From positions 6,358-31,943 of the forward strand of contig MHCO01000038.1 of assembly GCA_001816645.1 (NCBI GenBank): a stretch of DNA of 25,586 bases. The letters are read 5' to 3'. The stretch's first letter is position 1, and the number at the start of each line of letters is the position of its first letter. This stretch comes from Candidatus Woykebacteria bacterium GWB1_45_5. Lineage in GTDB: Bacteria; Patescibacteriota; Microgenomatia; Woykebacterales; RBG-16-39-9b. Shown here one piece after another: positions 8,901-15,854 of the stretch. Under the pieces are notes generated by a model. It saw only the letters and a program-made list of their open reading frames with translations. It did not search any database and was not told the DNA's origin. Made by a program: the position numbers and the translations under genes.

Positions 8901-9494
8901 ATGAAAAACAAAGCGGTTTTTTTCGATCGTGACGGGACCATCCTGGAGATGGTTTACAACGAAGAGACTGAAATTATTGATTCTCCAAGCAGGCCGAATG
9001 AGGTTAGATTATCCCCTGGGAGTATTGATGTATTAAAGCAGTTAAAGTCGCTAGGTTATTTGTTGGTTTTAATCTCAAATCAACCAGGAATAGGGATAAA
9101 AAAGCTGACGGAACAAAATTTCGAAAAAATAAGACGAAAATTTAATGAAGAACTAGAGAAGGGTGGAGTTAAACTGGAAAAAGAGTACTACTGCTTTCAT
9201 CACCCATTCGCTCAAATTGAAGAGTATCGAAAGAAATGCAACTGTCGCAAACCAGGAATCAAGTTCTTCAAGGATGCTGAAGAAGAATTTAACATTGATC
9301 TTTCAAAAAGCTGGGCCATCGGAGATGGAGTGAATGATATTTTGGCGGGCGACAAGGCCGGCACAAAAACAATTTTAATTGCTAATCTTTTGGAATCAGC
9401 TTATTTGTCGATAATCGAAGACAAGTTAAAAGGCGTAAAACCAGATTTTATTGTCAAAAAACCAAAAGAAATAATTTCGATTATTAGAGAATAA
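8901..9494 (+). CDS. gmhB: HAD phosphatase, D-glycero-D-manno-heptose 1,7-bisphosphate 7-phosphatase type (GmhB-like)
   Basis: This 197-residue HAD-superfamily phosphatase has the DxD nucleophile motif FFDRDGT (D9, D11), the second motif SNQPGIG (S59), a zinc site of GmhB spacing (C98, H100, C113, C115), K117, and GDGVND (D142, D146). GmhB removes the 7-phosphate from heptose bisphosphate. The histidinol-phosphate phosphatase HisB-N shares this fold, but the flanking heptose genes favour GmhB. The ATG at 8901 puts the HAD motif at its usual distance from the N-terminus; a GTG at 8841 would add a 20-residue tail with no counterpart in the family. It is followed 11 bases later by the guanylyltransferase. 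In the pathway it acts between the kinase and the guanylyltransferase. Confidence 0.85.
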   Translation: MKNKAVFFDRDGTILEMVYNEETEIIDSPSRPNEVRLSPGSIDVLKQLKSLGYLLVLISNQPGIGIKKLTEQNFEKIRRKFNEELEKGGVKLEKEYYCFHHPFAQIEEYRKKCNCRKPGIKFFKDAEEEFNIDLSKSWAIGDGVNDILAGDKAGTKTILIANLLESAYLSIIEDKLKGVKPDFIVKKPKEIISIIRE

Positions 9495-9505
9495 ACGGTG
9501 GTTGA

Positions 9506-10243
9506 ATGAAAAAACCAAAGGTAATAATTGTCGCTGGAGGAAAGGGAGAAAGGTTGCGACCCCTTACCGAAAAAACAGCCAAGCCGATGGTCAAAGTCGG
9601 CGGCAAACCAATCTTAGAGTACAATTTGGATCTTTTCAAAAAATACGGATTTAAAGATTTCATTTTTGCACTCTGTTATCTACCAGAAACAATCACCTTC
9701 TATTTTGGCGATGGGAAAAAATTCGGGGTTGATATCGACTATACCTACGAAGATCCAACACAGCCTTTAGGTACTGCCGGAGCAATAACTTTGGCCAAGG
9801 ATAAAGTGAGCGATACCTTCATCGTCACTTATGGAGACAGTATAAGAGTTGTAGATGTCTGGAAGATGTGGAATTTTCACAAAGAAAAAGGGTCTTTCGC
9901 GACGATTTGTGTTTATAAACGTTTTGGTCCAGATCCAAAGAGTATGATTATTTTTGACTCGAGCGGTCGAATTAAAGAATTCAAGGAGAGGCCAAGGCCA
10001 GAGGATATAAAGGAGAACTTTGTTTGGGCAAATTCTGCTCTCTACGTCTTTGAGCCAGGGATTTTTGATTACATAGATGAAGGTATGCTGGTGGATTTTG
10101 GAAAAGATGTTTTCCCTAGATTGTTAAGTGATGGAAAAAAAGTTTTAGCTTTTCCAATGGAAGGTTATTTTGTTGATATTGGAAATAAAGAAAAGCTGGG
10201 AAAAGCCAATGAAGATTTTAAAAAGGGTTTGATAAGGATCTAA
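9506..10243 (+). CDS. hddC: Nucleotidyltransferase, probable heptose-1-phosphate guanylyltransferase (HddC-like)
   Basis: This 245-residue NTP_transferase enzyme activates a sugar 1-phosphate with a nucleotide. The N-terminal signature is VAGGKGERLRPLT (9-21), then KPMVKVGGKPILEY, PLGTAGAI, YGDS and FKERP, with VDIGNKEKL near the end. It lacks the extra domain of ManC or RmlA. By sequence alone it could be a mannose- or glucose-1-phosphate nucleotidyltransferase. The heptose-specific meaning rests on its neighbours: GmhB before it and GmhA and an HddA-type kinase convergent after it. In that case it would make GDP-D-glycero-alpha-D-manno-heptose. The stop overlaps the stop of the convergent isomerase by 4 bases. 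Confidence 0.8.
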   Translation: MKKPKVIIVAGGKGERLRPLTEKTAKPMVKVGGKPILEYNLDLFKKYGFKDFIFALCYLPETITFYFGDGKKFGVDIDYTYEDPTQPLGTAGAITLAKDKVSDTFIVTYGDSIRVVDVWKMWNFHKEKGSFATICVYKRFGPDPKSMIIFDSSGRIKEFKERPRPEDIKENFVWANSALYVFEPGIFDYIDEGMLVDFGKDVFPRLLSDGKKVLAFPMEGYFVDIGNKEKLGKANEDFKKGLIRI

Positions 10244-10827
10244 ATTTTATCTTCCTTAAAGCCGGGGTAGTTGACGATGCCGTGCCAGATGACGGTCTGA
10301 AATCCTTCGGCAAAGGGGGTAATCATTTTGTCCGAAACTACCGGGACCATGATGCAAACATCGGCGAGCTTTTTTGTATGACCACCCTCACGGCTAACAA
10401 TTCCAAGGATTGTCGCACCAATCTTCTTGGCATAATCTAGGGCCGAGACAATATTTGCGCTGATGTTTTTTTCTTTATTGCCGCCGCCAACCGAAAGGAC
10501 CATCACAGCATCATTTTTGGTTAAGTTGCTTCCTTTTAGCCACTCGACAAAGACCGAGTCCCAGCCATCATCATTGGTTCTGGCGGTAAGTTCGGAGACA
10601 TTATCAATTGGAGTATAAGCTTCGATTCCAGCAATTTTCCGAAAATCATTAACAGCGTGCGAGCAATTGCCCGCGCTGCCACCGACGCCTAGAAGAAAAA
10701 GACGACCGCCTTTTTTCTTGACCTCCAAAAGTAGTTCAATAGTTTTATCGATGTCTTCAACCGATAATTTTTCGATTACCGATTTAGCCCCTTCTAGATA
10801 TTCTTGAGTGTAATATGATTTCAACAT
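10240..10827 (-). CDS. gmhA: SIS-domain sedoheptulose-7-phosphate isomerase (GmhA-like)
   Basis: This 195-residue protein is a SIS-fold isomerase that would convert sedoheptulose 7-phosphate to D-glycero-D-manno-heptose 7-phosphate. Family signatures are GVGGSAGNCSH (47-57), TNDDGWDSVF (84-93) and LSVGGGNKEKN (111-121), the last at the usual SGNSxN phosphate loop. Aligned by eye to E. coli GmhA, the histidines H57 and H182 match H61 and H180. The usual Glu65 is Asp here (D61), and the usual Gln of the C-terminal helix is Glu (E174). This may be a family-typical variant or a changed metal site. The gene follows the kinase by 6 bases in a three-gene minus-strand unit headed by a transaldolase. 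Confidence 0.82.
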   Translation of the reverse strand: MLKSYYTQEYLEGAKSVIEKLSVEDIDKTIELLLEVKKKGGRLFLLGVGGSAGNCSHAVNDFRKIAGIEAYTPIDNVSELTARTNDDGWDSVFVEWLKGSNLTKNDAVMVLSVGGGNKEKNISANIVSALDYAKKIGATILGIVSREGGHTKKLADVCIMVPVVSDKMITPFAEGFQTVIWHGIVNYPGFKEDKI

Positions 10828-10833
10828 AAGCTT

Positions 10834-11895
10834 TTAGGACAGATTGATTAAAACTTTAGTCCCTTCCCAGTCAAAGCGGACTCTTCGCTCTTCCAGTCCC
10901 AATTTCGCCATCCGAGCGCGGAATGTTGCCTGGCCTGTTGGGACATAAAAAACCAACCAACCACCGCCACCGGCGCCGATTATCTTTCCACCAAGCGCGC
11001 CGGCTTTGATTGCCTCCTCGTACCATTCATCAATTTTGCTCGTGCTCACTTTATCAGAAAGCTTCTTTTTAATCAACCAATGAGTGTGGAAAGTTTTGCC
11101 AAAATCATCAATATGTTTTTTTAGCAGTAGTTTCTTGGCGTACTGGCCCAAATCCTTGATCTCGTCCAACGCCTTGATGACTACGTCGGAAACTTTGGTT
11201 TTTTTACTTTCCGCTTTTTTCTTTTGATCGGCAAGAACAGAGGATGCGTCTCTTTGCATTCCGGTCCGAAAGTAGAGAAGATTGCTTTCTAGCTTAGCAA
11301 TTGTGTGCAGGTGCAAGTTTAAAGGTTCGATAAATACCTCCCCTTTTTTATCAATTTCGAAGTAATTTATGCCTCCCAGAGCGGCGATATATTGATCATT
11401 CGGTCCGATTGGGTGTTTCATTTTATCGATCTCGATTACACAGGCTTCTTTGGCTAAAACTAATGGCGATACATGCTCTCGTTTATAAGTGTGGAGGGCA
11501 TTTAGTAAACTCACTTCAAAAGCCCCCGAGCCGCCCAGACCGCTTCTTGCCGAGGCGTCAGCGGCTGTGCTTAGTTCAATTCCTCTTTTGATATCGGTTA
11601 GTTTGAGGGCCTCGCGGATAATTGGGTTGGCGATCTTTCGGTAGTCATAAGTCATAATAGCCTCAAAGCCATGAGAGGCTTTGATCAATTTTGGATCCTC
11701 GGTTTTATTTAGAAAGACAAAAACATATTTGTTGATTGCTCCGGAGATCCAAGCGCCGCCCTTTAATTTGGAATACCAAAGCACATCAGTCCCACCGCCG
11801 CCTAGAACAATTCGCATTGGACTTTGGGTGATAATTGTTGCTCTTTCTCGAAGAGTATAATCGGGGAGGCTACTTGCCTTTGAGTTTTGCACCAT
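10834..11895 (-). CDS. hddA: GHMP sugar kinase, D-glycero-D-manno-heptose 7-phosphate kinase type (HddA-like)
   Basis: This 353-residue GHMP kinase would phosphorylate C1 of heptose 7-phosphate with ATP. It has PMRIVLGGGGTD (26-37), the ATP loop SGLGGSGAFE (118-127), a GPNDQY segment (164-169) and the C-terminal GGKIIGAGGGGWLVFY (302-317). These match HddA of the GDP-heptose route rather than the PfkB-type HldE kinase of the ADP-heptose route. The ATG at 11895 overlaps the transaldolase gene by 26 bases, giving about 20 residues ahead of the first motif. A later start is possible but no other ATG lies before PMRIV. The fucokinase/GalK relatives in the same superfamily are less likely given the isomerase and phosphatase next door. 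Confidence 0.84.
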   Translation of the reverse strand: MVQNSKASSLPDYTLRERATIITQSPMRIVLGGGGTDVLWYSKLKGGAWISGAINKYVFVFLNKTEDPKLIKASHGFEAIMTYDYRKIANPIIREALKLTDIKRGIELSTAADASARSGLGGSGAFEVSLLNALHTYKREHVSPLVLAKEACVIEIDKMKHPIGPNDQYIAALGGINYFEIDKKGEVFIEPLNLHLHTIAKLESNLLYFRTGMQRDASSVLADQKKKAESKKTKVSDVVIKALDEIKDLGQYAKKLLLKKHIDDFGKTFHTHWLIKKKLSDKVSTSKIDEWYEEAIKAGALGGKIIGAGGGGWLVFYVPTGQATFRARMAKLGLEERRVRFDWEGTKVLINLS

Positions 11896-12583
11896 CGTCT
11901 AAAAACATCTGGACAGTTTCTTTTGTGTAAGGATGAATCAAAAATACTTTCATCAGATCTGGAACTACGGTGATGATGTCGCATCCGGCCAAGAGCCATT
12001 CGGTGATGTTGTAGGCTTCTCGGCTGGAGGCGGCGATGATTTTGGCTTCCGGGGCATGTAAATCAAGTAGATCCCGCAATTTTCTAAACTCGAAAGAGGC
12101 ATCATGGCCGATGTTGGCAACTCGGCCGCCGAATAAGGAGACGTAGGTTGCTCCGGCTAAAGCGGCCATCAGCCCTTGGATCGGAGACATAATCGCGGTG
12201 CAGTTGATCTTTACACCGGCCACCGCAAGTTTATTGATAACCTCAAGATAATAAAGCTCACCCGCTGGTCCGTGCACTGGTACTTTTACGACCACATTTC
12301 TTGCCCAACCAGCCAGCTCTTTGGCTTGACTGATCATCTCCTTGGGGTCATTGCTCGTTACCTCCAGGCTTATCGGAAAGGGATCAATTAATTTCGCGAG
12401 TCTTAAAGAGTGTTTCTTGACCTCTACTTCATTGGTGGCAAACTTTTCCTTAAACATGATCGTGGGATTTGTGGTCACGCCACTTATGACACCCATCTTC
12501 AGAAAAGTTTCGATTACTTCTGGGTCGCTGGTATCAATAAAAAGAGGACTAATAGGTTTGTTTTTATTTCTAACTTCCGCCAT
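11870..12583 (-). CDS. Transaldolase family enzyme
   Basis: This 237-residue protein belongs to the short transaldolase/FSA group. The motifs are FIDTSD (15-20), GVTTNPTIM (35-43), SLEVTS (72-77), VVVKVPV with the Schiff-base lysine K100, and NCTAIMSPIQGLMAALAGA, followed by YVSLFGGRVANIGHDA and AASSREA. A transaldolase exchanges a dihydroxyacetone unit between sugar phosphates and can form sedoheptulose 7-phosphate from fructose 6-phosphate and erythrose 4-phosphate. Because it heads the unit with the GmhA and HddA genes, it probably supplies their substrate. I chose the ATG at 12583; an upstream start at 12613 would cover the predicted promoter and add ten residues with no family counterpart. 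A fructose-6-phosphate aldolase role is possible. Confidence 0.86.
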   Translation of the reverse strand: MAEVRNKNKPISPLFIDTSDPEVIETFLKMGVISGVTTNPTIMFKEKFATNEVEVKKHSLRLAKLIDPFPISLEVTSNDPKEMISQAKELAGWARNVVVKVPVHGPAGELYYLEVINKLAVAGVKINCTAIMSPIQGLMAALAGATYVSLFGGRVANIGHDASFEFRKLRDLLDLHAPEAKIIAASSREAYNITEWLLAGCDIITVVPDLMKVFLIHPYTKETVQMFLDDGAKLKGK

Positions 12584-12595
12584 TTTTGTAAATTT

Positions 12596-12624
12596 ACTAT
12601 AACGTAGAAGCAAACAAAAAGCAA
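12596..12624 (-). promoter_or_regulatory. Promoter for transaldolase/hddA/gmhA unit
   Basis: The minus strand reads TTGCTT (12624-12619), a 17-base spacer, then TATAGT (12601-12596). The expected transcript start lies only a few bases before the ATG at 12583, and no Shine-Dalgarno sequence is present. It shares a 97-base spacer with a divergent plus-strand promoter. Confidence 0.6.
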
Positions 12625-12643
12625 GGGAGCTGTTTGGATGATT

Positions 12644-12673
12644 TTGTCGATCCTTTCGTTTGTGTGGTAAAAT
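12644..12673 (+). promoter_or_regulatory. Promoter for the rml operon
   Basis: TTGTCG (12644-12649) is followed after 18 bases by TAAAAT (12668-12673). The TG at 12665-12666 makes it an extended -10. The box ends 7 bases before the rmlA ATG, so transcription should start at or next to the start codon, and there is no ribosome binding site. Confidence 0.6.
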
Positions 12674-12680
12674 TGGCTTT

Positions 12681-13436
12681 ATGAAAGGTGTAATATTAGC
12701 AGGGGGTTTAGGAACCAGACTTTATCCACTAACCCATGCCACAAATAAACATCTTCTTCCGGTTTTTGATCAACCGATGGTTTATTATCCAATTCAGACC
12801 TTGGTCCGGGCCGATATCAAAAATATTATGGTGGTGACTGGTGGCCCATATGCTGGAGATTTTATCCGAGTGCTTCAAAACGGTGAAGATTTTGGTGTCG
12901 AGCATCTGGAGTACGCCTATCAGGAAGATGGGGAAGGTGGGATCGCCGACGCTTTGCGGCTTTGCGAGGACTTCGCCGACGGTGAGGGGATTACGGTAAT
13001 TTTGGGCGATAACTGTACTGACGCTAATATTTCGAAAGAGGTTAAAAATTTTAAAGGGGGAGCATTGATTTTCCTGAAAGAGGTACCAGACCCACGCCGC
13101 TTTGGTGTGCCGGTTTTTGACAAGAGTGGCAAAAAAATTATTAAAATTGAAGAAAAGCCAAAAGATCCAAAAAGCAACTACGCGGTCACTGGTCTTTATG
13201 TTTATGATAATAAAGTTTTCGGATACATCCGGAAAATTAAACCATCGAGGCGGGGTCAGCTAGAGATTACCGATGTTAACAACCTTTATCTAAAGGCCGG
13301 CAAGTTGGATTGGTCGGTTTTGCGCGGTTTTTGGTCGGATGCCGGAACTGCTGAAAGCCTTTATCGGACAGGCGTTTATTGGGCTAGAAAAATATTGGGT
13401 AAAAAAGAAAAAAACCTAACTAACTTTGATGATTAA
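12681..13436 (+). CDS. rmlA: Glucose-1-phosphate thymidylyltransferase (RmlA)
   Basis: This 251-residue enzyme joins dTTP and glucose 1-phosphate to give dTDP-glucose, the first step toward dTDP-L-rhamnose. Signatures are LAGGLGTRLYPLT (6-18), the HLLPVFDQPMVYYP block typical of RmlA, QEDGEGGIADAL, LGDN and the IEEKPKDPKSNYAVTGLYVYD region. RGQLEITDVNNLYL and FWSDAGTAESL follow. It is shorter than E. coli RmlA (about 290) because the C-terminal extension is missing, as in the short RmlA form. The ATG at 12681 follows the promoter directly. The gene overlaps the cupin gene by 8 bases. The rml gene order here is A, C, B, D. Confidence 0.92.
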   Translation: MKGVILAGGLGTRLYPLTHATNKHLLPVFDQPMVYYPIQTLVRADIKNIMVVTGGPYAGDFIRVLQNGEDFGVEHLEYAYQEDGEGGIADALRLCEDFADGEGITVILGDNCTDANISKEVKNFKGGALIFLKEVPDPRRFGVPVFDKSGKKIIKIEEKPKDPKSNYAVTGLYVYDNKVFGYIRKIKPSRRGQLEITDVNNLYLKAGKLDWSVLRGFWSDAGTAESLYRTGVYWARKILGKKEKNLTNFDD

Positions 13437-13878
13437 AGAAATAAAAATTGAAAGCGTAAAAAAGGTAAAAACCCTTGATTTGGAAGGCCGCGAAAACGGT
13501 TTTTTACAAGAGCTTTTCAAAGAAGGGGAAAAGACAGTTGTCTATCTTTCGGCAGCGAAGCCTGGTGCCTTTAAAGGTTATCATCTCCACCGTGTTCGAG
13601 CGGCAAGATATGTTTGTATTAAGGGTAAGATGAAAATAATTCTTTACAAACCGAGGAGGCTAAATGGTAAAGTGAAGTATGAGCTTGAGGAACATATTTT
13701 GGATTCCTCTCAACCCTCTAGATTATTTATTCCAAACAACACTGCCACCGGTTTAGTAAATATTGGAGAAGAAGAAGCGTGGCTAATAAACTATCCCGAC
13801 CCCCCTTATGACCCAAATCTTAAGGACGAGCAAGTAGAATATACCAAAGAAGAGTTGGAGAGGGGTGTTGTCAAATAA
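13429..13878 (+). CDS. rmlC: RmlC-like cupin, putative dTDP-4-dehydrorhamnose 3,5-epimerase
   Basis: This 149-residue cupin sits between rmlA and rmlB and no other RmlC candidate is in the window. It carries KGYHLHRVRAARYV (49-62), which aligns with the RmlC GLHYQ segment so that H52 matches the catalytic histidine. LFIPNNTATGLVNIG and NYPDPPYDP follow, as in the second half of the RmlC barrel. It is shorter than typical RmlC (about 180) and I cannot place the C-terminal aspartate of the canonical His-Asp dyad. It could therefore be a divergent 3,5-epimerase or a related 3,4-ketoisomerase/WxcM-type cupin. Context favours rhamnose synthesis because rmlB and rmlD follow. The ATG at 13429 is preferred over the TTG at 13426. 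Confidence 0.72.
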   Translation: MIKEIKIESVKKVKTLDLEGRENGFLQELFKEGEKTVVYLSAAKPGAFKGYHLHRVRAARYVCIKGKMKIILYKPRRLNGKVKYELEEHILDSSQPSRLFIPNNTATGLVNIGEEEAWLINYPDPPYDPNLKDEQVEYTKEELERGVVK

Positions 13879-13879
13879 T

Positions 13880-14887
13880 ATGAGACTACTTGTGACGGGC
13901 GGCGCGGGTTTCATGGGAAGCGACTTCGTCCGATATTGGGTGAAAAGGTACCCTAGGGATCAGGTGTTGGTTTTGGATAAACTGACCTACGCCGGGAATT
14001 TGGAAAATCTTAGGGATATTGAGGATCGTTCTAACTATAAATTCATTAAGGGTGATATTTGCGACGGCGAATTGGTAAACAAGGTGATAAAAGGCGCCAA
14101 TATTGTAGTTCATTTCGCTGCCGAATCTCACGTCGACCGCTCGATTTTAGATCCAAGCCCATTTATTAAAACAAACATCTTAGGTACCCAGGTATTATTG
14201 GAAGCGGTTTTGAAAAACAAGGTAAGAAGATTTCATCACGTGTCAACTGACGAGGTCTTTGGTGCGCTACCTCTAAAATCAAAAGAAAAATTTAAGGCCG
14301 ATTCGCCATATAATCCAAGGAGTCCTTATGCTGCTTCAAAGGCAGCCGCCGATCACCTGGTTAGAGCTTATTTCACAACCTACGGCTTACCCGTCACAAT
14401 TACTAACTCATCGAACAATTTTGGTCCGTATCATTTTCCTGAAAAGTTTATTCCTTTAACAATCACTAATGCTTTTGAAAATAAAAAAATCCCAATTTAT
14501 GGCGACGGCCTCTATGTCCGGGATTGGCTCTTTGTTGAAGATCACACCCGAGCCTGCGAATTAGCCTTAAAAAAGGGTAAAGAAGGAGCAACGTATTTAG
14601 TTTCGGCTGATAATGAATACCCTAATATCGAGATCGCCAAAAAAATCTTAAAGATTCTAGGGAAAGACGCTTCTTTGCTAGAATTTGTGAAAGATCGTCC
14701 TGGTCACGATCGAAGGTACGCTTTGGATGCGGCGGAAATTAAGAAACTCGGATTCAAACCAAAATATTCATTTGACGATGCTCTAAGACTCACGGTTAGT
14801 TGGTTTAAAGAAAATCAACGTTGGTGGCGTCGCGTTAAAAATAAGGAATACTTAAAGTACTACGAACAACAATATGTCCAGCGGTAA
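13880..14887 (+). CDS. rmlB: dTDP-glucose 4,6-dehydratase (RmlB)
   Basis: This 335-residue extended SDR removes water from dTDP-glucose to give dTDP-4-keto-6-deoxyglucose. The sequence shows GGAGFMG (7-13), LDKLTYAGN (32-40) that is typical of RmlB, HFAAESHVDRS (78-88), the catalytic T123-D124-E125 (STDEVFG), and Y150-x3-K154. SNNFGPYHFPEKFIPL and DWLFVEDH follow, then the RPGHDRRYALD signature near residue 277. Length is close to the family norm. The ATG at 13880 lies one base after the cupin stop; an in-frame start at 13865 would add five residues with no role. It overlaps rmlD by 14 bases. Confidence 0.94.
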   Translation: MRLLVTGGAGFMGSDFVRYWVKRYPRDQVLVLDKLTYAGNLENLRDIEDRSNYKFIKGDICDGELVNKVIKGANIVVHFAAESHVDRSILDPSPFIKTNILGTQVLLEAVLKNKVRRFHHVSTDEVFGALPLKSKEKFKADSPYNPRSPYAASKAAADHLVRAYFTTYGLPVTITNSSNNFGPYHFPEKFIPLTITNAFENKKIPIYGDGLYVRDWLFVEDHTRACELALKKGKEGATYLVSADNEYPNIEIAKKILKILGKDASLLEFVKDRPGHDRRYALDAAEIKKLGFKPKYSFDDALRLTVSWFKENQRWWRRVKNKEYLKYYEQQYVQR

Positions 14888-15779
14888 AAAGAAAATACTA
14901 GTAACCGGAGCAAATGGACAGCTGGGGCAGGAGATTGTCAGAGTATTTGAAAAAGACTGGGCTGTGATTGCTAGCGACACCAATAATCTTGATATAACCA
15001 ACAAAAGCCAAGTTAAACAAGTAATTAATAAAGAAAAACCAGTTTTGGTTATCCACTGCGCGGCTTGGACTAATGTTGATGCGGCAGTGGAAAACCCAGA
15101 AGGAGCGATGAGAGTCAACGGCGATGGAACGAGAAATATCTGCGAAGCATTTAGAAAAGTCCAAGGACGACAGACTACGGACCACGGTGGTCAGTTGACT
15201 GTGGACTATCGACCGATCTTTGTTTACATTTCTACGAACGAAGTTTTTGACGGCGAAAAGAAAACACCTTACCGAGAAGAGGATAAGCCTAATCCGATCA
15301 ATTCTTACGGAAAATCTAAACTGGCCGGTGAAAAATATTGTCAAGCAATCTTAGGAAAAAATTGTCTAATTGCTCGCTCTTCTTGGCTCTACGGCCCGGC
15401 ATCGGAAAATAATTTTCCGAACAAAATTCTAAGGAAAGCTAAGGAGCAGGGTTTTTTGAAGGTTACGAGTGATGAGGTTGCTACACCAACCTATGCCCCG
15501 GATTTAGCGAAAGGAGTCAGGGAACTCGTTAAAAAGAATGCTTTAGGGATTTTCCACCTGGTTAATGAGGGGCAGACATCAAGGTATGATTGGGCTAAAC
15601 AGATTGTTAAGGAGAAGAAATTAAATGTATCAGTTGAACCGATTAAGCTGGGCAGTTTTTCCAGACCTTCAAAACCACCAAAATATTCTGTCCTAGCCAA
15701 TACAAGGGCCAAAAAAGTTGGGGTAGTGCTTCGGGATTGGCAGCAGGCTTCCAGGGAATACTTAAGTAAGCTCACTTAA
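14874..15779 (+). CDS. rmlD: dTDP-4-dehydrorhamnose reductase (RmlD)
   Basis: This 301-residue SDR carries out the last step of dTDP-L-rhamnose synthesis, reducing the 4-keto group with NAD(P)H. Family marks are VTGANGQLGQE (10-20), HCAAWTNVDAAVENP (61-75), RVNGDGTRN (80-88), STNEVFDG (120-127, usually STDYVFDG) and Y145-x3-K149. ARSSWLYG and a SDEVATPTYAPDLA segment follow. Residues about 96-113 form an extra loop just before the catalytic strand. It is encoded by a repeat-rich stretch and looks like an in-frame insertion. The rest of the enzyme is intact, so it is probably active. It is the last gene of the rml unit, and a hairpin overlaps its stop codon. Confidence 0.92.
   Translation: MSSGKKKILVTGANGQLGQEIVRVFEKDWAVIASDTNNLDITNKSQVKQVINKEKPVLVIHCAAWTNVDAAVENPEGAMRVNGDGTRNICEAFRKVQGRQTTDHGGQLTVDYRPIFVYISTNEVFDGEKKTPYREEDKPNPINSYGKSKLAGEKYCQAILGKNCLIARSSWLYGPASENNFPNKILRKAKEQGFLKVTSDEVATPTYAPDLAKGVRELVKKNALGIFHLVNEGQTSRYDWAKQIVKEKKLNVSVEPIKLGSFSRPSKPPKYSVLANTRAKKVGVVLRDWQQASREYLSKLT
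15159..15212 (+). repeat. In-frame repeat-like insertion in rmlD
   Basis: This stretch encodes a polar loop (VQGRQTTDHGGQLTVDYR) absent from the expected RmlD core. It contains the near-perfect palindrome GACCAC-G-GTGGTC (15180-15192). Two related 12-mers, GACTACGGACCA and GACTGTGGACTA, flank its centre. Length is a multiple of three, so the frame survives. Boundaries are approximate. Confidence 0.5.
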
Positions 15780-15788
15780 GCACTTTTT
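15761..15788 (+). terminator. Possible weak intrinsic terminator after rmlD
   Basis: CTTAAGT (15761-15767) and ACTTAAG (15774-15780) form a 7-bp stem with a 6-base loop, followed by CAC and five T residues. The stem is AT-rich and includes the rmlD stop codon, so its strength is doubtful. It sits at the right place to end the rml transcript. Confidence 0.35.
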
Positions 15789-15813
15789 AAACCATCAATC
15801 TTTACGAACCCCA

Positions 15814-15819
15814 TATAAT
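15814..15819 (+). promoter_or_regulatory. Candidate -10 box before the double GT2 gene
   Basis: A perfect TATAAT lies 35 bases before the ATG at 15855 in a 75-base spacer. No convincing -35 or extended -10 TG accompanies it, and no Shine-Dalgarno precedes the ATG. It is weaker than the other promoter calls and could be chance in AT-rich DNA. Confidence 0.3.
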
Positions 15820-15854
15820 GAGAATAAACTAATAGTTGCCTTACCTTATTAACT

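Noticed and set aside
12176..12607. Plus-strand open frames opposite the transaldolase gene
   Set aside because: They are antisense to a gene with complete transaldolase motifs and show no recognisable domains.
15159..15212. Frameshift or pseudogene in rmlD
   Set aside because: The frame continues through the insertion and all SDR motifs on both sides are intact.
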